64,000 nucleotides of DNA, from assembly GCA_036897485.1 (NCBI GenBank), contig JAYMTF010000005.1:30863-94862 (forward strand), read 5' to 3'. Shown piece by piece: positions 34,622-46,322 of the stretch. Both the position numbers and the translations under genes were made by a program. Positions within the stretch are counted from its first letter, which is position 1. Each line of letters begins with the position of its first letter. The notes under the pieces are model-generated. The model was not told the DNA's origin, did not search any database, and worked only from the letters and a program-made list of their open reading frames with translations. Source of the stretch: Pelargonium nanum (lineage: Eukaryota; Streptophyta; Magnoliopsida; Geraniales; Geraniaceae).

Positions 34622-37162
34622 TCACCTCCCATCATAACCACTTTCTTCATCTAAACTCAAAGGTTTGTGCCCTTCTTTTGCTTCCCATTCCTCTAAAACT
34701 TGATTACTTGAAAAGGAGTGCCCTCCTTCGTTGTCGTTGTCACGCAACCACGCCTCGTGGAGTTGCAGGACATACTCCAAGTGCCACAAAACCTCCCCCA
34801 TGGTGGGCCGGTTCTTTCCCTCGTCAGCAAGACATTTTTCAGCTATCTCCGCAAACTTGTTTAGGGACTCGGCAGAATAGTTTCCTTTGAGATGCGGGTC
34901 CACAATGGTTTCAAGCGATCTTTGTCGCTGCCACCTCATTGCCCATTCTGCCAGATTGATCTGATCTCGTGGCAAGGTTGGGTTTATAACGGCACGGGCA
35001 CAAATAACTTCGAACAACACAACTCCAAAAGAGTAAACATCAGATTTCTCCGTCAACTGCTGTCTTCGGTAATATTCAGGATCAAGATATCCAAAGCTTC
35101 CTTTTACTGCTGTACTAACGTGTGTATGTTCCAAAGAGGGACCATCTTTTGACAGCCCGAAATCGGACATTTTTGCCACGAAATTCTCGTCTAACAATAT
35201 GTTGGTAGTCTTAACGTCCCTGTGAATTATCCCCCGTTCTGCTCCTGTATGAAGATAATGAAGACCTCGGGCAGCACCTATGCATGCTTCTAATCGCTGC
35301 TTCCAAGTCAATGGCGGTAGATCACTCCCGAAGAGATGACTTCGAAGAGTCCCATTTGCCATGTACTCGTAAACCAGGATCATCTCGTTCTGTTCTTCAC
35401 AGAACCCAATCAAGGAGACAAGATGCCTATGCCTGAGCTTTGAAAGCATCTCAATTTCTGTCTCGAATTCAGCCAGCCCTTGTTCAGATTGTGGGTTGGC
35501 TCGCTTAATCGCACCAAGAGTGTCATCCTCTATCTTCCCTTTATACACCTTCCCAAAGCCTCCTACTCCAATGATTAAACTTTCATCGAAATTATTTGTT
35601 GCTGCACGAATCTCTGCTAATGTAAACCGCTTGCCAACTCTGGTAGAGGCCACAGATCCATTCAGATTCACCGTTCCAGCAGCTCCCTTGGCGTTAGCAG
35701 TGCTATTTACCAAGGCCCCGTGCAAAAATAATGGACGCCATCCAGGAGCATTGTTTTTGGTATCACTTGATTGCTTTCCCCGGTTTTTGCAGAAACGGAA
35801 GAAAAGAGTAAACACAATTCCCAGAATGACAATAGAAGCAATACCTGCTCCGATTCCGACCCACATAATCCAAGGTTTCGAGGTTCCAGCGGATCCAGCT
35901 GCGCTGAATCCGTCTGCATGAGCGAGATTCCCATTCCGGCTCAGCTTGAAAATCTCCAGCCCATTCAAGAGGGCATCGGTTCCTGAGGAACCAGTTGCTA
36001 TTTCGGGACCCAATTGAATCCAAAGTGTGTTGACTTTTGACGAAACTGCATCAAAGTAATCCTGATGATAAGCTCTGTTCATCCCTCCTGCTCGCACAAA
36101 AACATCGAAGTTATCAACTGCTGTCCTGTTGTTAATGAAGATTCTGAAAGTCCTCTGGTTTGGCTTTTCATAAACCAGCTCACAGAAATGTAATCGGACT
36201 AAATAATCAAAATCAGGATCCACTTCAAACTTCCATGACATATTGAACCTTTTCTCCGAGACTTCAGAATTGGACATTGTTCTTGCTGTTTCATACACAA
36301 GAAGAGGAGCCATCGAGGAATCATTCATGGAAGCATATGTAATGTTAGAACTGTTGCTGATATCTACACCTGCATTTGCTGTGATCATATAGCTGGAATC
36401 AACTTCCCACGTTCTCCAAAACTCCGAATCCTGTCTTGGTTTTATCTCCGGACCACCCACATTCAATCTGTACATAGTCTCAATACCCCGCCCGCTCACA
36501 TTCACAGAAGTACTTGCACCACCCACTTTATTAACCGGGTCAGCAAAAAGTTTATCTGCCACCGGAATAATCTCAATGGCATTAATGAACCCAAACGATC
36601 CCTTGCTCGGGATGAACTCAATCACAAGCACATCCAAATTGATAGAAAGAAAATACTCTTTAATCAACGAGGATGAACTTGAATTGCTTCCCGAATTCTG
36701 CAAGTGCATATTCCGGTGCATAACCTCACCCGGGACATTACATTCCGCAAGCAACTTCAGACCATTTGCCATAACATCAAACGAAGACTCATTGACATTG
36801 TAACTCTGGAAAGAGAATGGGTAGAAAATGAGCCTGAGAATATGGTTCCCCTGATTGACCTTGACCGTGTAATTCAATCTATCAGCGAAAAACCGAGCTG
36901 TCGTGTAAAGTGGAGCAAGACTCAAACCATCACTAACCGAGGCGTTAGAGGCAGTGATGCCAGGAGAGCTCATGGTGAGATTGCTATTAGGAGCCAAATC
37001 ACCAATCCATCTCCTACCATCCACCTCTAGACTTGAATTGGTACCACAATTTATCAGAAAAGGTTTCAACTGAGCTTGTCCAGCTTGAAAAGACACAGGA
37101 AAAACCAACACAAACACCAGCAGACCCAAAACCTTCCCTAAAACCTTATCCATCACCAACAT
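34622..37162 (-). CDS. HERK2: CrRLK1L receptor kinase, HERK2-like (FERONIA/THESEUS family)
   Basis: A single uninterrupted frame of 846 residues; CrRLK1L genes are usually intronless in the coding part. Signal peptide residues about 1-30 end near AGQAQ. The ectodomain has two malectin-like halves (FLINCGTN, then YRLNVGGPEI and LVRLHFCE) with many N-glycosylation sites. The transmembrane helix is near 433-457. The kinase domain is complete: glycine loop GVGGFGKVYKG (about 530), GAIKR lysine, HRDVKTTN (about 645), SDFG (about 667) and GSFGYLDPEY. Active kinase is therefore expected. Family members sense cell-wall state and RALF peptides at the plasma membrane and control cell elongation. I choose HERK2 because Arabidopsis HERK2 (At1g30570, 849 residues) is the direct neighbour of OLA1 (At1g30580), as approximately here. 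HERK1 or another paralogue is the alternative. The start could also be the fourth-codon ATG. Confidence 0.9.
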   Translation of the reverse strand: MLVMDKVLGKVLGLLVFVLVFPVSFQAGQAQLKPFLINCGTNSSLEVDGRRWIGDLAPNSNLTMSSPGITASNASVSDGLSLAPLYTTARFFADRLNYTVKVNQGNHILRLIFYPFSFQSYNVNESSFDVMANGLKLLAECNVPGEVMHRNMHLQNSGSNSSSSSLIKEYFLSINLDVLVIEFIPSKGSFGFINAIEIIPVADKLFADPVNKVGGASTSVNVSGRGIETMYRLNVGGPEIKPRQDSEFWRTWEVDSSYMITANAGVDISNSSNITYASMNDSSMAPLLVYETARTMSNSEVSEKRFNMSWKFEVDPDFDYLVRLHFCELVYEKPNQRTFRIFINNRTAVDNFDVFVRAGGMNRAYHQDYFDAVSSKVNTLWIQLGPEIATGSSGTDALLNGLEIFKLSRNGNLAHADGFSAAGSAGTSKPWIMWVGIGAGIASIVILGIVFTLFFRFCKNRGKQSSDTKNNAPGWRPLFLHGALVNSTANAKGAAGTVNLNGSVASTRVGKRFTLAEIRAATNNFDESLIIGVGGFGKVYKGKIEDDTLGAIKRANPQSEQGLAEFETEIEMLSKLRHRHLVSLIGFCEEQNEMILVYEYMANGTLRSHLFGSDLPPLTWKQRLEACIGAARGLHYLHTGAERGIIHRDVKTTNILLDENFVAKMSDFGLSKDGPSLEHTHVSTAVKGSFGYLDPEYYRRQQLTEKSDVYSFGVVLFEVICARAVINPTLPRDQINLAEWAMRWQRQRSLETIVDPHLKGNYSAESLNKFAEIAEKCLADEGKNRPTMGEVLWHLEYVLQLHEAWLRDNDNEGGHSFSSNQVLEEWEAKEGHKPLSLDEESGYDGR

Positions 37163-39673
37163 TACATCAACAAATCTTCACTTAAAAGAAATGAAAATCC
37201 TCAAATCCCAAACAAAAACAGCCACAAACTCTTCAATATTCACAGAAAAAAGCAAAGACCACCCAACTCTTCAATCACACAAATATCCCATCTCAACAAA
37301 ACCTAATTTCTGTTTCTCCAAGCAGCTCCAAGACAAAGCTCACAAAACAGTACACAGATTTCAAGCTGTCAATGACTTGGCAATAAACATTCACATTCTA
37401 GCACAAACCCACCAAGTAACCCCATGTGGGTATTTGAATTTTTTTATCTTTTCAGTTCAAAACCACAAAATGCTAAGAACAAATGAGAATGTTCATGAAA
37501 AACACACCTGCAACCTTTTTTGAACCCACCAGTCTCCACAGTGAACAGAACCAAACCAAAATCAACCACCAGATCTGAAAACCACAATACTGTAAAGAAA
37601 TCAAGAAATTTGGGTACCCAGTGAAGAGAGTGAAAATCAAGAAACAAGAATGCTAGAAAAATGGGGATGATGTTTGAGAAATGGGATTATGAGAACATGG
37701 GGTGTTTGTTGGAAACAGATTGGAAAAAAAGAAAAATTGGGTATGGCTTTGTTTGTATCTTTACTAAAGAGCCAAGAATCTGACACCATTAAAGTGTGTA
37801 CTTTATTAGAATTTTATGCAACTGCTCTGTAACAGGTCTGTTCTGTGGTATTTTTTAAATTTTTTAAAAAATTATTAAATAAAACAATCCAAGTTTTATA
37901 CAACATTTTGATGAAAGTGAAGGTGATGGGATGCCAGATATGGGCCTCCATCCATTATTTCATCTGTGAGGTGGGTGGGTCACATGCTTCTGTCTCTGGA
38001 AGATGACTTATTTTATTGTGAAATTACGGAATTGCCCCAACCACAAATTATTATAAAAGCTGTATCTTGTCCGTTTCTCCGTACCAAGTGTAAATGATCC
38101 TGTGGGATCGTCCTCATCGGGTTATCCCATGCTTACTAGTCAAGCATGTTCTTCCACCGTCCGATTTTTAGCCTTGCGTAGAATTGGAAATCTCAAGGGA
38201 TCAAGTAAAATCAACCACTTGTCCTACTAAGTGAATGTGGCGCCCCTTTTTATGTGAGGAAGTAGTTTCTTGTCAAAGTTATAATAACATTCTAGGCGTG
38301 TGTGTCTTTCTTACTTTTTATCTCGTAAAAAGTCTTGTTTTTCTTGCGTTATGAGTGTTCGACGTAGATTCTTTATTTTTATTTGTCTCTGGTCATTAAT
38401 TTTAAATCTTTGGTCTTCATTATGACATGATGGTTGCCCCGACTTTAATTTGATTTATCATGGTGGATGGTGGATTTTGTGTGAACTCTTATGTTCCTTT
38501 GGCATTTTGTCGAGGAAAATGAATATGTTAAACGAACTTGAATGACGTTGACGATTTAAGACTTTGAGGCAACTCTAGCTTGTTGAGAATGAGTCGAAAA
38601 AAAGATCATAACTTGAAAAAATCGGATCCAGACAGCGTGTCAATTTTCCGAGATTCGAACCCCTAAATGATGTTGGTTGACCTTGGGACATGTTCTATTG
38701 AATTCGCAATGTCATTTACGGTATGTGGCGGAGCGTAACTTGAAAAATCGACCCCGATCGACATATCGATATTTCAAAGTTTGGACCCCTAAATGTCTGA
38801 CATATCATTTTACATATTGGAGTAGCTTCAGCTCATTTTGTGGTTTTTCCCTTGTGCTTCTATCAGTGGACTCGGTTTCCTTAGCTACTTCCTCTTGTAC
38901 GGTTGTACCTCAAAACAGTTTCTCTTTAATTTCATTTTCTTCAATTTCCTCAACCACTAGTTCAAGTCAACTTCTAATGTATATTTATTCATTTTACATT
39001 CACGTGAACAACGCAACGGTTTCATTAAGTCAACACAACTACCATTTTAGCCTCAAAATCTAAAGCTTAATCATCTTCCTGACTCATTATAAATTCATGA
39101 AATAAACTGAAACACTTCCTAAAAATTTGAAAACCCAATACCTCTGTAGTTTCTGTAACCATATTTGTTTGAGAACCTCTGGAGTTTGAGAAAATGGATG
39201 ATAAGTAACTTGAAATTGAATCCTGTACTGACTGCACTAAGGTAAACGATATACATTTTGGGGAGAGTATATATAAAACTTAAGAACTACCTCATAATGC
39301 CAAGAAAGAGCCAAGTTGTGGTTCAAATCAATGGAGACAATTCTATACCAAAAGGACCACGCTATTGAGGCCATGCCAAAATCGTTGCATCTGTGACATC
39401 TCTCCTGTTTTCAAATTTGTACAAGCTAGCAACCGAAATCCAAGAGACTGCTTAAATAGGCACATCTCGCCTGTGTATCTCTACTGTTGTTGTATTAACA
39501 TAGACAAGAGACTGCTTGGGAAGGTCGCCTCCCCAATGGTGAAAGCAAAATGCATCTGTTCAACAAAAAGTGAAAACTGTTTGCAATAAAGATCAACACC
39601 CAGACGGCCACAACTGTATAAGCCTTAACTGAGTAAGTTTAGTTATATTTAATTTACCTTGTCAAAGAACAGA
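37163..39673. other. CrRLK1L leader/promoter and WAP 3' flank
   Basis: The CrRLK1L leader probably reaches about 37650, with a possible leader intron donor (CAG|GTGTGT) near 37508. Beyond it I see AT-rich DNA without a gene. Two related strings, GAACCCCTAAATG near 38650 and GGACCCCTAAATG near 38783, suggest a small local duplication. The plus-strand frames here show no domain. Confidence 0.45.
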
Positions 39674-42600
39674 TCAAACTGACTTTGTGGATTCTCCGCT
39701 CAGCTCTCTTCTAACCAACTTCAGGATTTCCATTATCTGAACCCCAAGCAAACGAAATATATTTGATAAATAGAAAGAAAGTTTTAGCACGACAGTAATA
39801 TCCACAGAATACAATACATTAATACAATACATATAATAATATTGATTCCACATTTTGCCTAACTGTGCCGTTATGAGTGGAATTAGGTGAACCTTGTCAC
39901 TCAAGCTGTTTCTAATGAAGTTCTGTGAGCACAAATCATAAACTAAAGCTTTGAATTTCTAGCAACTATCTATGAGATTGCATGGATGAGAATCCCCAAA
40001 ACAATTAGAGAACAAATGCACAGCGGCACATAGAAATTGCTAAGCAAAATTCCAAAAGATTTAGATCTCTGATTTTATTTCCTATTTCACCTGGTTCATT
40101 GGGGAAAACTCAGAATGCTTAGGGACATTTATATTGCAGCACAATTTAGTTTCAGACAGTGAAGCCATTTTGGACTAAGTAAGACCCGTCGTAGTTTCAG
40201 TATATTCTGTCTTCTACGCAGCTGACAATAAAAAGATACTGGCTGTACATGTAGGCAGTGCTAAGTGGACCATTGATTAATGATTATAAGGTTGCAAAAG
40301 ATTATGCATAACGTATTTTACTTTTTCCTTCTCATTCGAACATTTGGTAAACAAAGTATTACCAACTTTCCTCGTACAATATATAAACAAACTATTACCA
40401 ATTTTCCTCGTACAATTAATATCTTTTAACATACATTTACTAGGAAATGCTAAAACTTGAAAAATCTGGTATGCTCAAATAACATTAACTTCCATCTTAG
40501 CAACATTACATTTAACAGGTTCCATGAATGATGAGACAGGATTGTTCGCTAAATCTTCCTAATTTGAAAATTCAGCCAATAAATCATACTGACTCTTAAG
40601 TAATACCAATTCTAATAACTGAAACACTAGAATTTTACAGTACTGTCGCCCAAGATCTCGCTCGCAACTGAACCCATAGAGTTGTTTTACCATCACAGTA
40701 TATTTTCTAGATCATGCACACTCATCAAGAAAAAACACGCAAATTGTGGACCTACATACTTGAGCACATACCATCACAAAAATAGTCAAAGAAAGAAGGC
40801 AAAACATCTTACCCCGGGATAATGTTTCAGTATCGGTGAATAATGATCAAGTGCTATATATATTTTCTCAAGGAGGCTTAAAAGAACATCAACTTCATCA
40901 CCCAGAAGATCAACCTGAAATTCAAGAATAAAATCCAGTAAGTGAATAGTTATTACTTGATTAGTAAGAAAAATCAAATCTAGCAAAATACACAAATAGA
41001 AAACATATAACAAAATTCAACTCTAAAGACATGAAACAAATGGCCATGCAATTAATGATTCTCAATTATGCACTGTGTGTTTATATTCTATTAATCATAT
41101 ACGCTAACTAAAAGTCTTAACAATTAATGATTCCCAATGGTATATTACGCGTTCATTTTACCTTAACAATATATGTGAGCTAAACGTCTTACAAGATCAT
41201 AAATTAATTCATTTCCCGAAAAATGACAACATCCCCAGACGTGCACCTTTTTTTTCTTTTCTAATTTCTAGTTACTTTCGTCAAGCAAAAATCATGTCAT
41301 TTAAGGAGAATTAATAAATGCAACGATATCTACTAGGTTGTTATATTACGCTACTGCTAAATTCCATAAAAGGGATGCTTCAAGAAAGTAAGCCCAATGT
41401 GAAGGTAAATAGTTAAATGTGATATCAATGAATTACTCCCCACAGAAATCTTGAGGGAAGTTAGGAGAGCATTGATCGATAATTTCTTGAAGTTTTAGGC
41501 CTTAAATTTGCACCCGATAAATTATCCCCATAAAGAAAGGGAGCACTCTTTTCGAATTGATTATTTATCATACTAATTTCAAAACTGTTTACCATTAGTT
41601 CATTACTAGAGTGTGAGTGGTGGATCAATTGATCAAGACATGTGCAAGGTACGATACTTTAAAATATTTGATGACAACTTGTATTGTTGTTGCTGCACCA
41701 AATGAAAAGAGAAAGTCTATTTCAAAAAAAAAAACTTTTTTCTGCAATCTGCACTTGCAACTCTTATATCGTAATCACAACTATTTGGCGACTTTATATT
41801 AAATTAAAAGAGTATTATCAATATAATAAATTTATTCTTTAACAGGGTCAAATTGAAAGCTTCCACAATTTTAGGTATTATTCTGATCTAAAATCTTTAG
41901 AGTTACCATATAAGATACCTCACGTTATGATGCAGGTTCATATCAAGATATCATAGTGTCCGAGGAAACTTATTTCTCTATTTGTGTCTTGAGGAAAAAT
42001 ACTTTTTGAGTTCTTCCTTATTCAGATAGTAGATTAATAATTATTTCATCATCCAGATTAGTCAAAATAGATGCCAATGATGAGGATGTGAGTTTTCAAT
42101 TCAAGGTTTAGCGGCATAGCCATTGATCTCTTGGTCCAAAAACAAGAGACATAAAAAAGGATTAGCTATCAACTACCAAGTAATTCATGGTGTAAAGCTT
42201 TAGAAACAAGCAACAATTTTGTTTCCCAACACAAAAATGCCTGGCATCTTTTCACCATTTAAGAGTCAAAAGGCCTAAATATGTTTACATGTTTTGTAAG
42301 GATATGGTCTTTATATACTATATGTACAGGTTTTCATATTTGTTTAATTATAATGAGCATATCCAGTAAAACATATCACATAATAATCCTCCTAGGTAGC
42401 TTATCTCCCCCAAACAGAACCAACATACACAAGCCATGCCAGACATAATACTCGATCTTTACGCGTACTTCATAGAAGCAGAAAATGTACAATAGTCCAT
42501 AACCTTCCAGTTCAAATGTATTAATGCATACCTCTGCTTCAGCCTTTTGAAGGTCAGAACACCTCCTATCAAGCTTTTCTTTATACTCCAACCCTGTTCT

Positions 42601-45600
42601 TTTTACTAAATTAGCCTTTTGTACTACATCATTCAATTGATAGCTCATACTTTTCAACCTGAAAAATAAAGCATGAAAATGTTTATGGTTTTCAAATGAA
42701 AAATGCATTTCAAATTTCACAAGTTAATCTGGGGAAAGAAAAAAAAACAGATTCCGCCCCAATTAAAACCTAGACTCATAATCACACCAAGTAAAAATGC
42801 TGGACAAAGGACCCCTTTCAAAACGCAAGCTTTCTTAAGAACTAGAGCTTTCTTAATCATTTAATCCTAACAAGGTTGCAGATTACTAATGCTGGTGCAG
42901 TTTAAGCTTGTTGGATAGCTGTGCTCGTAAGCCTTTCACAGCTACAATCTTTATAGCAATCATACGGCTTCCTAAATAGTAGACAACTGAAAACTTAAAA
43001 AGAAATCTGAATGTGTAATAAATCATTTATTATCTGCTATAAAAGAACAAGATAAAACTCCCTCTGCTTAAAATAATAATCCGAACTTCAATTATTTTTT
43101 GTCACATGGTAAACATCATAGGTTAAAAAGTCAAAGATAGAAAGTTAAAGTTTAAATGGAATATTTTAGGTATAAAATGAATCGTATAATTAAGGCTCAA
43201 TTTGTTAGTATATCTAAACTGTAGATTGGATTTAAGACAAGCCACTATACCTATATCTTTCAGCACACTGAAAAACTTGAAATATTTTTTGGGTTAAAAG
43301 ATCCATGCACCTGCAGATTTTGAAAGTCATCAAACATGCAGATATCTCTTTAGGCCTATCTTTTCCCGATTTATTTTCTACTTATTTTTCGAATGTACCC
43401 TATGTCTTCCTCATAGGGCAGGCACCTACACCCACTACAAATCACAGATACACCCCACAACATCCCATAAGGTTTGTTCCAGCATTACTGGTCAAAAACA
43501 GAATCAACAGCAACCATGGCACTTCTTAATAGGGTAATATAGATTCATAAATGGAAACAATGAAAGATATGGCATATGAATATGTACCTCAAACTATTCC
43601 TTTTTATATCTTCTGTCACTCTACATTCGAAATCAGCATGTAGCTTTGATAATCTTTGTATAAGAACAGTTATCGATTCCACTTGCTTCTTGTGTAAGTT
43701 GTATTCCCTTTCTTTTACTTTGACAAGTGACAGAGCATTCTCCACTTTCTGTAATTCAATTTGTTCTATCTTCTGATGTAACTGGCCTATCTCCATTTTC
43801 TGTAATTCAATTTGTTCCCATGCTTTCGCCAACTCACGCTTCATAACATCTAATTCCTTACTCCCCTCGGAAATTACTATCTGCTGCTGACTAGACTGCT
43901 CCCTTAAATTGTTAAGCTCTTGCAAAGCAAATTCAAATTGCCCTTTTACTTTTGCTAATCCCGCTTCTGCTTCCAGCACAAACTTCTCCTTTTCTCCCAA
44001 CGAAGCAGCAAGCAGGTATATCTCTTGATCCTTCTCTTCAATCTCCAACCTTAATGCCTTTTCCGTTTCCAATGAATGCATTTCCAGAGAGAGCCGAACC
44101 TGGTTCTCCTCAGTATATCTAGTGTCTAACATACTTAACTTTTCATTGGCTTCCTTTAAGGTTTGTATGAGCATAACTTCAAGCAGCCCTTGCATGATAA
44201 TGAATTCCATGTCTGCATCTGCAGTTCCATTCTTGATGGCAGGCTCAGCATTTTGAGCAGCTTGCGTAAATATAACTTGATAAATTTCTCGCATGATACA
44301 AGACTCCATCTCTGACTCTTCCGCAATGCATCTGATATGGCCCGTCGCTTCTCTAAGAAGACAGCTATATACCTCTTCACAGATTGAAGTTTGTATAAGG
44401 GCATCTTCCATGTCACACTTAAGATCTCCTACCAATTTAACCAACTTCTCCTCGGCTAGAAAGTTCTCTGAAATTTTTTCTTTAGCATCAAAAACTTGTG
44501 TAGAGAGGCTCTTGACTTCCCTCTCCTTATCTGAAAGCAAGTTTCTAAGCTGGTTATTCTCCGACGCAAGGGCGTCAAAACATTCCTTCAAACAGATGAA
44601 ACTCTCACCATCTTTACCAAGTGTAGTTAACTTCTCACTTTCCACAAGAATGTCATCCAACTTTGCAATGAGTTCTGGGATTTTTTTTCTCAACATATCA
44701 AATTCCTTGTCCTTCCTTGGTGCCAACGAAGACCCCTTTACTTTCAAGTACTCCCGCCTGAGACTGAAGTATTTATCAGTTATCATTTCCTCTCTAGACT
44801 CAAAGCTTCTCTTCATTTTAGTCATCTCCGTCTTAAAATAGTTTACCAGTTCATCCTTTGACATGTGCTTCAGCTGTGCAGCATCCAAACTTTCTGGCGT
44901 TATAGACTCCTCAAGTTTACCATTTCCATCCCAAAGTGAAGTAGGATCCCCTGAAACACTGCGGTGGAAATTATCGGTCCACTTATTATGGTTCCAATCT
45001 TCCACAATCTCAAAGGACCCATGCGAAGTTAGTTGCCCAATCTCGTGAGCAGAAAATGATTTAGAGATGGCATCCAGTTCTTGGCGTAAATTTGATATCT
45101 CTTTTATCTTTTCCTTCCACTTTGCAATTCCGCTACTATAGAAAGAGGCATTTTTGTCCCACAGCCTTTCTTCAATCTCTTTCTGGACACTCTGGAGACA
45201 CTCTTTTATCACTGTATATTCAATTTCTCCTCTAAAATCATGCTCCAACTGCCACTCATATGATGTTTTGGACATGTATCCTATCTCGCCAACTTGCTTG
45301 TACACAGTATCCAGAGTAGTTTTTAAAGAATCAAGTGTTTCATCCACATCCATCCAATTTTTAGAAACCTTCTCTAGTAGAATACCACTCAACCCCACAG
45401 AACCCGAATTCATCTTCCTACTAGCACCACACTCTTTGATCTTACCAATTTCTTTCTGAAGCTTTTTAAATTGCTCTCCTGCTACATTTCTGAGGGAACT
45501 CAAAGATTTTGCCAATTTATTCTGCTCGGAAAAAGCATCTGCACAGCTACAAGACACCCAAACTTCTGTACCATTTAACTTGTGCTGCACCTCTGGAGAT

Positions 45601-45935
45601 CCTAAAAATCCATTTCCATCCGGACCCACTTGGTAAAGTTTCAATGTTTCCCTCAATCTCGCCACCTCCAATTCTTTCTGAGCAATTCTCTCTGCTGCCT
45701 CCTGTGTGACCGCATTCACCATCCCCTTGATGACAGAGTCACTCACCATCCTTGAAATAGTCAACCGGTCAGTGATATCTTCCATATAAGAGTCCAAATC
45801 CTCAAGGAGTACACCTTCAAGGGTCTCGTCCTCTTTGGCATTGTCACTAAGCACAAGCAACCCATCATTGCACAATTTTCCATTAGCTTCCACGACTCTC
45901 AAATTCTCTGCAATCATTTGATTCTCCATAGCCAT
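39674..45935 (-). CDS. WAP: WPP domain-associated protein (WAP), long coiled coil
   Basis: Four exons, 43588-45935, 42532-42658, 40813-40914 and 39674-39736, join in frame to 879 residues. After an acidic N-terminal part ([23 protein letters not shown]) nearly the whole protein is heptad-rich, charged coiled coil with many Glu/Lys/Leu. There are no membrane segments. Near 43740-43820 it shows two copies of an [21 protein letters not shown] pattern. The family was found in tomato as a partner of WPP-domain MAF1 at the nuclear envelope and Golgi. The Arabidopsis relative is At2g34730. The short last exons (34 and 20 residues) complete the conserved C-terminus. Function beyond scaffolding at the nuclear envelope is not known. 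WIT proteins are the alternative coiled-coil family but end in a transmembrane helix, which is absent here. Confidence 0.88.
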
Positions 45936-46104
45936 TCCAAAGAGAACAACACAACCTCAGATCTCCAAACCTCAGAACCCCATTGCAATAGCTTGAACCC
46001 GTAAAAGATAGTGCACCAAATTCAGCAGACTGCCAAAATAAACAGAATCATACTCAATAAACAAAGACCCACAAATCATACAACCCAGAAAATTTCGCAT
46101 TAGT

Positions 46105-46225
46105 TTTTTATTATTATCAGCAAGCGTAACAACCGAGACTCGAACCTGAGACCTTAAGAGAAGCAAGTGTCGTAAGCCACTTGCCCCGTTGACGGTTGGT
46201 AACAACGGAGGCTCGAACCTGAAAT
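46105..46225 (-). repeat. SINE-like dimeric repeat in the WAP 5' region
   Basis: On the minus strand: GGTTCGAGCCTCCGTTGTTACC, then an A-box-like GGCAAGTGGCTTA, then a second B-box GGTTCGAGTCTCGGTTGTTACG and an AT-rich tail. Two B boxes with the same CGTTGTTAC tail point to two partial tRNA-derived SINE copies in tandem. It probably lies in a leader intron of WAP, because a donor (CACTGTAAG) is present near 46468 on the minus strand. Confidence 0.6.
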
Positions 46226-46322
46226 TCCACATTAGGTGAACTAAATTCTTAAGAAGCTTTAACCAACTCATAATACAGGTTTGAAAACATAACAAAATTA
46301 AAGCTAAAAAATGCAATATCAA

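Noticed and set aside
43065-43100. CTCCCTCTGCTTAAAATAATAATCCG-type start of a Stowaway MITE
   Set aside because: It looks like a left terminus, but no matching right terminus or TA duplication was found downstream, so at most it is a fragment.
44293-44841. 182-codon plus-strand open frame opposite the WAP first exon
   Set aside because: It is an antisense shadow of coiled-coil codons (Glu/Lys/Leu rich giving Ser/Phe-rich antisense). No independent evidence.
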